Origin: Thecaphora thlaspeos | Taxonomy: Eukaryota > Basidiomycota > Ustilaginomycetes > Urocystidales > Glomosporiaceae | NCBI GenBank assembly: GCA_900291925.1 | Contig: UWYS01000011.1 | Coordinates: 186,001-250,000, forward strand | Length of the DNA stretch: 64,000 nt | Reading direction: 5' to 3' | In this document: positions 21,270 through 31,529 of the stretch, one piece after another | Layout of the letters: every line of letters begins with the position of its first letter | Position numbering within the stretch: position 1 is the stretch's first letter | The notes under the pieces: generated by a model | Told to the model about the DNA's origin: nothing | What the model saw: only the letters and a program-made list of their open reading frames with translations | The model's database searches: none | Made by a program: the position numbers and the translations under genes

Positions 21270-22389
21270 CGTGGGACAGAGCCCTTCGACGCCGACAAAT
21301 CAGCTCCGTCGGACGAAGAACACGTTTCTTCGAGACGTTTTGCTAGCATTACGAGAATGCAATCCCGCGCAACAGTATGTTGGCCAAGGTTACAGTATGT
21401 GACGTTATCGCATCATTGTTGATGGCACGGTCTCGTCGTCCACGATGCGCAGCCTCTTGCTGCTAAGTAGCTACTGTACGATGGCGACTTGCCTGTGACG
21501 GGTCCGGTGATCTGAGCTATGTAGCTACTGTACGATGGCGACTTGCCTGTGACGGGTCCGGTGATCTGAGCTATGTAGCGATAGACACACCGCTCGGAGT
21601 GAAACGGGGCTGGCCCGCGCGAGATGCCAGGCCAAGCTAGCGTGCGGCAATGCAGGAGGAAGCGTAAGGGCACAAGATAGTCCGGTCCGCTGGTCGCGAC
21701 GGGCCCGGAGCACGTTGTCGCAATACCATACAGACAGTAGCACCATCTTGACCGGTCCGGCCGGGCGCGCCAAAGCACGAAGGGGTGGGCACCCTAATGG
21801 AGAGACAGAGAGGGATACAGTATACAGCAGTACGGTAGGGTTTCCCTCATCCGTCGCAAACCGACGAGCGGGCGCGAAATTCCAAACTTTTTCCTCTCGC
21901 TTCCCTCTGCTGGCCGCATCTCTGTCGCCCTTTGCCTCGGAGTTGAGCGGCGGCTGTTCTTTATTGGGTGCGCTCTTCTGGCTCTGCACTGACCCTCTCT
22001 GTGCTCGGGCTCGCTTTTTATTTTGTTGCTCTTGCTTTTGCGTGCTCGCCTGCCTGCGTGTGCCACCCCGCCGTCCGTTTAGTCACCGCCGCCGCCCCGT
22101 TCCCCTCTTCGGCTCGTGCCCGCACGCGTCCATCCTACCCTCGGACTGGCCACAGCTTTTCCTCCATACCTTTTCTTCCACACCATCATCACCACCTGCC
22201 ACCCCCGCCACCATCGTCACCATCTCATCTGTGGTTTACTGTACCGTCTCCCTTCGCCATCTGTCGAGGTCAAACGCTAGCTGGCCGTCGCCTGCCTGTC
22301 TTGCTCTCTTCCTCGGAGCCTCGACAACGGCATAGCCCTCACTCGCCTCCAGGTCCCGCACCTCGCACGCCCTCGATCCCCCTTCCAAG
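21270..22389. other. Intergenic and long leader before the transporter gene
   Basis: It contains a perfect 54-bp tandem duplication (21467-21574) and a long pyrimidine-rich stretch from about 21880 to 22380 just before the transporter start, likely its promoter and 5' leader. No gene recognised. Confidence 0.5.
21467..21574. repeat. Perfect tandem duplication of 54 bp
   Basis: Copy 1 is 21467-21520 and copy 2 is 21521-21574, identical throughout. The second copy is followed by GTAG again. The unit contains no ORF shared with neighbours. Identity implies a very recent event or an assembly artefact. Confidence 0.9.
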
Positions 22390-23779
22390 ATGTCCAAGGA
22401 ACACACCTCTCTGCCAATGCAGAACCTTTCGATCGACGAAAAGAGCGGCGGCGGACACGACCCCATCACCGGTCACCGTCTCCCCTCGGTCGGCACGCCC
22501 GGCGCCAGCGGCATGGGTGTCCAGCCACCCTCGAACGGTGGCATTCTGCCTGGAGGCGCTGCGCAGCGTGAAAAGAAGAAGATTCACCCCGCCGCTATCA
22601 TCGCCATCTGGATCGCTCTCTCTAGCAGCGTCATCATCTACAACAAGTGAGCATTCCTCGCTACCGCTCGCTCGCTTGTCCGTCCGTCCGTCCGCCTGTA
22701 TGCTCGATCTGTTCCTCTGTCTGGACTTGCGCTGCCGGCCAATCACTTGCCCACTGTGGCATTTGTCTGCATGTCGCTTGTTCGGCGACGGCGGCGCTGT
22801 CCAGATCTGAGGAGGCACGAGAGACTGGAGCTCGATCGCACACCCGCCTGCGACAGTGGCGAAAGAAGGCAGTCTCAAAATCGGATGTGTCCGTGCTAAC
22901 CGATCGCTCCTCTTCCTCTTCCTTTCTCCCGCTTTCCCGCTCGGCCCGCCGCGTAGGTTTGTTCTGGACCCCAAGCAGCTCAACTTCCCCTTCCCCGTCT
23001 TCCTGACGACGTTCCACATGGCCTTCGCCACTGTCGGGGCGCGGATGCTGGCTCGCTTCACCCACCTCCTCGATGGCCTCCACTCCATCGAGATGACCAA
23101 CGAGCGCTGGTACCGCAACATCCTCCCCATTGGCGCCTTCTTCTCGGCGAGCCTCGTGTTCAGCAACATGGCCGTCCTGACGCTGACGGTCAGCTTCATG
23201 CAGATGCTCAAGGCCTTCACGCCGGTCGCTGTGCTGCTCATCTCGTTTGCTTTTGGCCTCAAGCAGCTCTCGGGCTCGCTGGTTCTCATCGTCGGCGCCA
23301 TCTCGTTCGGCGTCGCGACAGCCTCGTACGGCGAGATCTCGTTCGACCCGACCGGCTTCGTCTTCCAGGTGCTCGCCATTGTCTTTGAGTCGACCCGGCT
23401 CGTCATGATTCAGGTGCTGCTCCAGGGCCTCAAGATGGACCCGCTCGTCAGCCTCTACTACTTTGCGCCTGTCTGCGCCTGCATCAACGCCTGCCTGATC
23501 CCGTTCACCGAGGGTCTCCTTCCGTTGATGGAGATTGCCCGCCTTGGACCTTTCATCCTCCTCTCCAACGCCGGCATCGCGTTCGGGCTCAACATTGCCG
23601 CCGTTTTCCTCATTGGCGCCGCCAGCTCCCTCACCCTGACGCTCGCCGGCGTGCTCAAGGACATCCTGCTCATCATGGGCAGTATGTTCCTACTCGGCAG
23701 CACCGTCACGGGCATCCAGTACTTTGGCTACGCCATCGCCCTTGCTGGCCTCGTCGCCTTCAAGACGCACAAGGGGTGA
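22390..23779 (+). CDS. Triose-phosphate/nucleotide-sugar transporter family protein
   Basis: Exon 1 is 22390-22646, exon 2 is 22957-23779, intron 310 nt (the longest in the window), product 359 aa. A hydrophilic N-terminus of about 70 residues precedes IHPAAIIAIWIALSSSVIIYNK, the first membrane span of the TPT (DUF250) family. FPFPVFLTTFHM, VSFMQMLKAFTPV and a total of about nine to ten hydrophobic spans follow, ending FKTHKG. Members exchange sugar nucleotides or phosphorylated sugars across Golgi, ER or plastid membranes. The fungal subgroup with the VSFMQMLKAFTPV motif has mostly unassigned substrates, so none is given. Confidence 0.9.
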
Positions 23780-24668
23780 AACGACGAGGATCAGCAGCAG
23801 CAGCAGCAGAAGTGGGAGCGATCGTTGACGAGCCGGGATTCGCTCTCGGCCGGGGCATTGCCGGCATCGCGGCGCTGGGAGGCGCCTACCGCGGGCGAGC
23901 TCGATCCTGTCGCCTACATCTGGTCTGATGGCAGCGGCAGGCGCATCCCGGTGGTTCGAGGCCGGCTCGGCTCAAGCCGCTCCATTCGACCATCCTCTGC
24001 CTACGTCCTCTCCCTTTCAACGGACTACAACATCACATCCCCGCCATTTCTGCCCGCCTCTCTTTTCTTTCTACCCTCTCGCCCCCGCTCCCGTGTCCTC
24101 TCATATCCCCCGTATCCCTTTGCCTCGTCCGCGGATAGAGCTGTAGTTTACCATTGTCATTGTCGTATAAAGTGTCTCCCGCCAGTCTCTCTTGCCTCGT
24201 TCTTGACCCTCCACTACTATGTGAGAGGGGAAATGCGAAAACTGTCGCGAAACGTAGAGAGGTCTTCTCTTGAACCAGCTCTGCCTTGCGGCTTCCAGGC
24301 TTTTGTACGGCTGCTGCTGTCTATGCGTTCTATTTGATAGCTACTGATCAGGCGGGAGATTGGCCAATCTGGTTGCAGGAAGGATGCTTGAGGACGATGC
24401 TCCAAGGTAGCGGTGGACAGGAGCAGGTGCGATATGGAAGCAGTTCTCGCAACCCTGTCGACTAGGCAAAGAGTGAGCGGCAGTTAAGGACCCTCCCTCT
24501 GTCATACAACTTAGCACGAGCCAGGCGGCAAGTCGATATGAATGACCCTGCCTGACCCCGGGTCCCCTGCTCGCCGCGCTCCTCTCTATCCGCGTGTCGA
24601 CCACCTACCTCCGTCACGCTACAGCGACGAACCGGACACCCTCTCACCGTTTCCTCACCAACGAGACG
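23780..24668. other. Intergenic region after the transporter gene
   Basis: A run of six CAG units lies just after the stop (23792-23809). The rest is CT-rich. No gene recognised. Confidence 0.5.
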
Positions 24669-26851
24669 ATGTCGAAGCAGATGAACGAGCACATAGACGT
24701 CTCCACCATCGGCCTGGACGCCGTACCTGTCCGACCTGCCCCACTTCCTTCTTGTAAGCCGATACAATCTTACTGGCTCGCTACCTCTGAGCCCGTTCCA
24801 GAGGCGGTACAAGACGGTCCTACCGCTTTACCTCACAAGACAGACATCGTCATCATTGGGCGAGTTATCTTCCGTTGTCCTGATGATATGTGGGCTACCC
24901 TAACAAGACAACCGTACTGATCGGACAAGGCGGGATACCTCAACCGTGAAACCCAGCTCGGGAATCACCGGTATATCGACCGCGTTACACCTCTCCCACA
25001 CCTTTCCGCAAAACACCCGCATAACGATCTTGGAAGCTCGACAGTTCTGTTCGGGCGCAACGGGTCGGAATGGGGGACACCTTACGCCCCTCTCTGCCCT
25101 AGCTTACGGCGACCTTGCAGCGAACCCTGCTCATCTGGCTCGCTTCCTCCCGACGTTCAAGGCGATCTCGACCGATGAAGTGGTCCGTCAGATTCTGGCT
25201 TTCGAAGCGCGCACCGTCGAACAGATACTCGAAGTTGTACGGGGACACGAGAAAGAGGTCGAGTATGTCGCAGGTGGGAACTGGCATATCTGCTTCCACA
25301 CTGAAGAGGTAGAGGCGTTTGAGAAGTCGTTGAAAGACGCCAAGGCGGCTGGGTTGCAAGACTATGCCAGCAAAGTTAGACGTGTACCGATGGACGAGGT
25401 CAACAAGGTGAGCTCGTGTGGTCGATGACGGTGCGACGAGTCGGTCGACCGAGGCAATGCGCCCTTCAGCTCGACGGAAAGCCGTTCGGCGCTTCCGGGA
25501 AGGTTTGGCTGATGCGCCATCTATCGATGCGTGCTTTTGAGTGACAGACGATGAGAGATCCTCGGGGCGTCGTCGCAGTCTACGAGATACCGGGTAACAC
25601 GCTGCATCCGCGCAAACTCGTCGAGCTGCTCTGGAACAAGACGAGGGAGAGGGCAAAGCGACGCAACATTGCCGTCGAGCTCTTCGCCCAGTCGGCCGTC
25701 ACGCAGGTGGACGAGGTCAGCAAGCCGGGCGCCGCCGGCTACAGGGCAAAGATCCACGTCGGCGATCGGTCGGTCCTGGCGAGATACGTGATACACGCCA
25801 CCAACGCCTATGGTGAGTTCCGGCGTTCTCCGCGGTCCCAGAGAGTCAACGATGGATACGTATCGATGGACTGACGAGTTGCTGATGTCCCTATCTCCCA
25901 CCATCGGCTTTGGCGCACAGTCTCACACCTCGCACCACACCTGGCCGGACCGCTCGGCGTGACGCCCACACGCGCGCAGGTGTTAGCCGTCCAACCGGGC
26001 AGAACACCGACGGCGACGGCTGCCACATCGGCATCGGCATCGGCATCGGCGTCGGCTTCTCCCTCCTCTTCGCCTTCAAGCGACGGAGCTGAACGAGAAA
26101 ATGTCGGCGAATCAGAAGAGGGTTGGAGCTTGATCGAAAGATACCACCAAGTCGGCGCGGAACGTACGCCACCGTCGTCATCTTGGCGGCGTAGCGAGGA
26201 GATGCTGTGGCCAATGGGATTGAGCGCCGGTGGTGGGTACGAGTACGGTCATCAGCGGCCGGGACTTTCGCACGTCGTCGACGATGTCGGCGGAAGCCTC
26301 GGAAAGGTCCGAAGGCCGTTGTTCGTCTTGGGCGGTGGGAGGGAGGTGGCCAAGGGCAGGGAATGGGGTGTCGCAGACGATGCCGCGATCAACTGGACCG
26401 TCTCGGACGTGAGTATCTGCGAGCGTAGAAGCAAAGACCCTCGCCGTTCTTGTGCGTGGACGTGTTCGACTGACCCGTTGCCTCCTCTGCCATCGCCGTC
26501 CCTGCGACGCAGTTCCTACGTCGTTGGCTCTCGCAAACGCTCCCGACCGACTATGCCGATCCGTCCGTGGTGCAAGAGTGGACGGGGATCATGGGCTACA
26601 CGATGAGCAAAGATCCCTTTGTCGGACCCATGCCATCGCCGTCGTCGTTGCCGGCCGTGACGGCAGTGAAGGGGGGCCAGTACCTGAGCGCCGGCTATTC
26701 AGGCCACGGCATGACGCGGGCGTTTTTGTGCGCCGAGGTGGTAGCGTCAATGGTGGTGGCCGAGGAACAGGGACGACGGTGGGATGTACCGGAGTGGTTT
26801 CCTAGGTGCTACCTCAGCGTTCAGCCTCCGAACGCGCAGCACGTAGCGTAG
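24669..26851 (+). CDS. DAO-family FAD-dependent oxidoreductase
   Basis: Five exons (24669-24859, 24957-25407, 25548-25812, 25921-26408, 26513-26851) give 577 aa. The first junction uses a GC donor (GG|GCGAGT) and restores the FAD-binding motif DIVIIGSGITGISTALHL; no GT donor restores it. RNGGHLTPL, a typical DAO-family HxxP/GGH segment, follows. The later junction restores NAYVSHLAPHLAGPLGVTP and TRAQVLAV, and the C-terminus has WTGIMGYT, PFVGP and QYLSAGYSGHGMTRAF. These are hallmarks of DAO oxidoreductases acting on amines or amino acids, similar to the fungal group near gamma-glutamylputrescine oxidoreductase. A Ser/Ala and charged insertion of about 75 residues interrupts the FAD domain in exon 4. 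The substrate is unknown. An upstream in-frame ATG at 24594 is an alternative start. Confidence 0.87.
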
Positions 26852-27355
26852 CAACAAGAAAGCTTGAGGTTGAGGGACGGAAGGAAGGAGGAGAGAAAGA
26901 AGCAAAAGTAGGGCGGACGGGAAGATACCGACCAAGCTCTGACCTTGCGGCGGGCGTCGGTCCGACCATCTGTCACTACATAGGTGGATTCTTGCTTGAT
27001 GGCGGCGAGGCGTTCCTTGAGTTGCGGCCCACCGCCTGCCTGCCTGCCTGTCTGCAGGCTTGTGAAGGCCGCATCGGCATTACTATTGCTGCTTCCTTTT
27101 GCGGAGCAAAGAGACGTTGTACGACGCCCGATAGACGTCGCCTGCCTGCTGCAGCAGAGCTCCCCGTCTCGTGTCCTCGCCCCTTTGGCCTCGCCCACCT
27201 CTAGCTCCCTAGCGCTCCTCACCATCACAACCACCACCACCGTCCCGCCTCTTTGCGCTCCTCCTATATATATTTGCCTCCGACCAGACCACTTCGTCAC
27301 TACTTCGCTCCGGCAGACCGACAATACAACGACCGACCATAACCCTTGCGCAAAG
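26852..27355. other. Intergenic, promoter region of the SDR gene
   Basis: No gene recognised. It carries a TATA-like element at 27265-27274 and CT-rich sequence upstream of the SDR start. Confidence 0.5.
27265..27274 (+). promoter_or_regulatory. TATA-like element before the SDR gene
   Basis: TATATATATT lies 82-91 bp upstream of the SDR ATG, embedded in otherwise GC-rich sequence. Position fits a TATA box with a leader of roughly 50 nt. No experimental support is available. Confidence 0.4.
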
Positions 27356-28838
27356 ATGTCGCCCCACCTCGCCTCGCTCGCCAACAAGCGCACCAAGCCT
27401 GCGACCTACATGGCCGACGCCGCCATCTCGCTGCTCCGCCCCTTCTTTCTCAACCCCCTCGTCGCCGCCGCCGCGCTCCTGGCTGGCATCCACCAGGCCT
27501 CGCCCGGGGGCGAGCTCGCCTTTGCCTTCCGCCGCAAGGACCTGGCTCGCTCTGAAAAGGTCAAGCTCATCCTCACCCTCGTTTGCCAGGCGCTCGAACA
27601 AAGTCGACTGCTCCGCTTCTACGGCTACATGCTCGGCATCAAGGCGGTCAACGCGCTGGGGAACCGCTACGTCATCAACAAGAGCGCTCCCCGCCGCATT
27701 GTATGGCGTGAACACGTCGTCGTCATCTCGGGCGGCGCGCGCGGTATCCTCGGCGAGACGGCAAAGATGCTTGCGAGGAAAGGCGCAAAGGTCGTCGTGC
27801 TCGACATGGCGCCCAAGTCCGAGCACGGTACGGAGCGACTCTACGTCCAGACCGATGTGACGTCTGAAAAGTCGCTGCTAGAGGCCAAGCGACGGGTCGA
27901 AAAGGAGGTCGGACTCTGCACCATGCTCATCGCCGGCGCCGGTCTGGTGAGGCACGGCTTCCTCCTGGATCCTCCCGACCTCTTCCCCACCGAGTACGCC
28001 ACCAAGGTCAGCGACGTCAACCTCCACGGCATCGTTGCCTGCCTCAAGGTCTTTGGCCAGCACATGCTGCCCGACGGCGGCAGGCGCGAGAACAACGAGA
28101 TCAAGCAGGCAAAGAACGGGTGGGGAGGACACATCCTGATCCTTGGCAGCGGCGCCGCCTTTATCGAGTGAGTAGGCCTTGCGGGCCCTTCAACCTGTCG
28201 CAAACACTGTCTTGGTGATACATAGTCTCACCGCTCCCTTGTATTCTGCGTCCTGACGAACTGCTCAGGCTGCCGGGTAACGCCACCTACAACGCATCCA
28301 AGGCCGGCGCCCTCAGCCTGCACCACACACTCAGCACCGAGATCAAGGCGTGGCACAACGTCGACAACATCCGCAACTCTGTCATCTGCCCGCTCAAGGT
28401 CGAGTCGCCCATGACCGACGGAAGGATGAAGGACACCAACGACCAGTTCCTCCTCCCCACGTTGACCAATGAGTTTGTACGCGGTCAACGATCCTGGAAT
28501 AGCTCAGATCTCGAAGCTTATCGTTCCCTCGTCCTCGCATACAGTCCCCGAGGTGGCGGCCAAGATTGTCTCGATGCTAGAGCAAGATAAGAGCCGCATG
28601 GTCTTTATGCCGCGTGGGGCCTATATACTTTCTTACGTCGTGAGTACGGCCACGCTCTGCTGTCAGCGCTGTGAAGCACGATTCGTCCGCTTACCATTCT
28701 TCCCTGTCCTTTGTTTCTTGGCTGCACCAGCGCAACCTGCCTCCCTGGCTGATGAGGCTCGCTTTCCGAGGCACCGGATCCTTTGAGACGTTCCTGACTT
28801 ATGCTCGTCAGCACAGAACCGCGCTCGAAGACAAGTAG
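27356..28838 (+). CDS. Membrane-associated short-chain dehydrogenase (SDR16C-like)
   Basis: Four exons (27356-28167, 28269-28476, 28508-28639, 28731-28838) give 419 aa. N-terminal hydrophobic segments (about residues 20-50) suggest membrane anchoring. The NAD(P)-binding region is VVVISGGARGILGE, with Leu in place of the last Gly of TGxxxGxG. It is followed by VVVLDMAP, the LILGSGAAF segment that leads to the catalytic Ser, and the active-site YNASK. The layout resembles the retinol dehydrogenase/17-beta-HSD11 group (SDR16C), lipid-active ER or lipid-droplet enzymes; the substrate here is unknown. The frame is continuous only if a 31-nt segment (28477-28507, GTACGC...CTCAG) is removed. All other introns in the gene are 91-101 nt. 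Removal restores FLLPTLTNEFISKLIVPS, consistent with the family. Confidence 0.84.
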
Positions 28839-29730
28839 ACTATCATATACTACCAGACCACCTCTCTGTCCCTCTGCTCTGCTTTGGTCTTCATCGATGT
28901 CCCCACGCCGCGCTGCGCGCTGTTGTAACTTGCCAGGATTCGGTCGTCTGTATGGTGAGATTGCTACAATACGGAGAGAAGTCAACACTTTCTATTTCGC
29001 CGGCGTGGAGAGCAAACTTGTGTGGACTCGAAGGAAAGGAGGACAAGATGTAGTTGTAGCTGGGGAAGTGGAGCCGGACAGCCGGATTCGTGCGATACAA
29101 TGTATGGTCAGAGTTGATGTGACGTCCAAGAGGTGGGAAGTTTGCTGGATTTCTTGGATCGTGTACTAATACTCCTGCCCGGGGAAAGACGGGGCGGGGG
29201 GATCGACAGTGCATCTTACCTGCGTTACAGTCGGACGTCCACTCACACCACTCGACAGGCGAGCTCGTCTTCTTTGCTCGTGGGCCCACGACAGATGGCT
29301 TTATTTGGGTCGCGAATCAAATCTGCAACGAGCAAAGACCTTTCTGATTGACATTGCGACCTTTCGAAGCGAAGCGAGGCGATCAGAGCTCTTCTTTCTC
29401 TCGCCTCGCATCGCGGACAACTGTACGTATGTAGATGGCATGTCGATCTCTACAGCACGTACGTAACCCCTGCCTTGCCAACGTCGACGAGCGGTGAAAG
29501 GGGTATCGAGGTTCTTGGTGACTCAAAGTGTCGAGCTCAACCCATGTCGCTCTGTCGAGGGACTGAGCGAAAGAATGACTAGACCCCTGAATCTCTTCTC
29601 TGACAGGCCAAACTAACTCAAACTAAAGTGAGAGGAGTGCAAGACGTGCTGTGCCAAGCCAAGGTGCAGAATATGAATGTGGCCCTGTGGGATCCCCCTA
29701 TTTTTGCGCCTTTGCGATCTTCTGAGAATA

Positions 29731-29790
29731 CGAAGCGACACGATGCGAAGCGACACGATGCGAAGCGACACGATGCGAAGCGACACGATG
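29731..29790. repeat. Four perfect 15-bp tandem repeats
   Basis: CGAAGCGACACGATG is repeated four times without change. A 15-bp period keeps the reading frame (the minus strand reads IVSLR repeatedly), but no supported gene covers it. Confidence 0.92.
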
Positions 29791-30460
29791 AATTGCATTG
29801 GCCGCGAGGAGGGCCATCGGGGTCGGGCAAGATGTTGCCACGAGGCAAGAGGATAGAGCGCTCATTTGCGCTCGTCGTACAGTACGTCATGATATGGCAT
29901 GGTGCATGCTGAATATGGTGCTGCTGGACCCCTGAGCTGAGCATGGATGGCCCGTGCCCTCCCCCGACACCTCGGTGGAAGCTTGGCCAGCAGCAGGGTG
30001 AAGGCGCAGCTTTTCGTCGGAGCTTTGGCGTTGCGTCGTCCTTGTACATACGACGTTGGCGCGGCGTCGAGATGATGCGGTCGCTGTACGCTTCGGCACT
30101 GGGCTGCGCCTGTCCGCGCCTCTCTGCCGCGCCTCTCTGCCGCGCCTCTGGTCGCGGATCCCCGCCAGACTGAAGCAAGAGCTCTTCCAATCCACTCTAA
30201 ACGCCAGCGTGGTTTACTCTTGTTGCAAGATGACTTTCTGTGTATGTAGCTTCTTCCGCATCGGTCGCGAGAGTGTATCTTGTACCGCGAACACCGCACC
30301 ACCACCGACAACGGTCTGAACCCCCGCATGGCGCACGGTCCCGCCTCGGGCCGGAGGGAGATGCACGTCCGCCAGGCCTGCCGAGGTGAGCGCGTCGTGC
30401 CGGCAAGCACTGGCGACGACGGGCATGGTGTTGGTTGCGAAAGAATCTCGTCGATGAGTA

Positions 30461-30512
30461 AATAATACTAATGATAATACTAATAATGATAATACTAATA
30501 ATAATAATAATG

Positions 30513-30544
<32 letters not shown>

Positions 30545-30609
30545 AATACTAATAATAATAATACTAATACTAACAATGATAATAATAATGATAATAATAA
30601 TAATAATAA
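30461..30609. repeat. AT-rich AAT/GAT/ACT trinucleotide tract
   Basis: About 50 trinucleotides, mostly AAT with interspersed GAT and ACT, form a sharply AT-rich island in a GC-rich region. It is an interrupted microsatellite about 0.9 kb upstream of the flippase gene. Confidence 0.93.
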
Positions 30610-31529
30610 AGCCAAGGGTGCGCCCCTTTTCCGGCTGCTCTCGCGCTTGCCCTCGCGCTCGGAAGTGGGCACTGTCCGCCGCCCGCCGCCCGCCGCCCGC
30701 TACCAACGGCCAGCGCCAGCAACCGCTTCATGTGGCCGCCACCGTCCCCACGGCCCCCGAGGTCACTTCTGCTCCTGCCTGGCCTCATATGTCGACCAAC
30801 CCGTCCCCCTCTCTCTGCTACGCCACCCTCACCACCACCATTTACCACCATTTAAAACACCTCCACCACCACGCCTCCGCTACCTCAGCCACAGCGTGCC
30901 CTCTCTGCCTCGTCTCCTGGGCCTTCCGACCGCTCCTTTGACTCTAGGCAGACCCGTCCCGCACCTCACGGGCTGGTCCTCCAGCAGTCCACAACACTTC
31001 TTGTGACAGGCTGCGCTCGAAGGACACTCTCTAGAAGCGCTCTCCCCTGCAAGCTCTTCGCCCATTCGCCCCGCCCACTACGACGACCGTCTTGCGCCTC
31101 TCTAGAGACACCACGAGGGTATCACCGCTCGCCGCCATACACCTAGACGCCCGGCTCCCTCGTCAGATCCCTTCTCCAACGACCTCCATCGTCACTCGGC
31201 TCACCCAAAGGGCAACGAGCGGGTGTCGCACGACTCGACAATCCTCACTACCTCCTGTCAGCGGCTCTGAAGCCGAAGCCGAAGGCAGAGTTCAGCTTCA
31301 CCTTTGCCCTTACCCACCGTAGACCCAGGGGACGTTCCGTCTCGACTCCACTTCGTGCCTGCCCTGGCCGCCTCAGTCGGTGTAGATTGCCCCACCTTAG
31401 CGCTTCTCTACCACAACACTGTGTTAGCTTTCGCCTCTTCCTTGCCGTCACCTCTCCTCTCGCCTCGCCTTGCCTCGCCTCGTTTCGGCCGTCGCTGCTG
31501 CGTCCGCCTATCGCGGCCCGTAGCGCAAG

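Larger units (their letters stand above)
28839..31529. other. 2.7 kb without a recognised gene, repeat-bearing
   Basis: This stretch separates the SDR and flippase genes. It holds a fourfold 15-bp minisatellite (29731-29790), a 150-bp AT-rich trinucleotide tract (30461-30609), and a long CT-rich leader (about 30900-31520) before the flippase start. Open frames here are short and without family motifs. Confidence 0.5.

Noticed and set aside
21467..21574. Insertion sequence or solo LTR
   Set aside because: Only a direct duplication; no terminal inverted repeats, no target-site duplication and no transposase frame.
29731..29790. CRISPR-like array
   Set aside because: Repeats are directly adjacent with no spacers, only four copies, in a fungal nuclear genome; it is a minisatellite.
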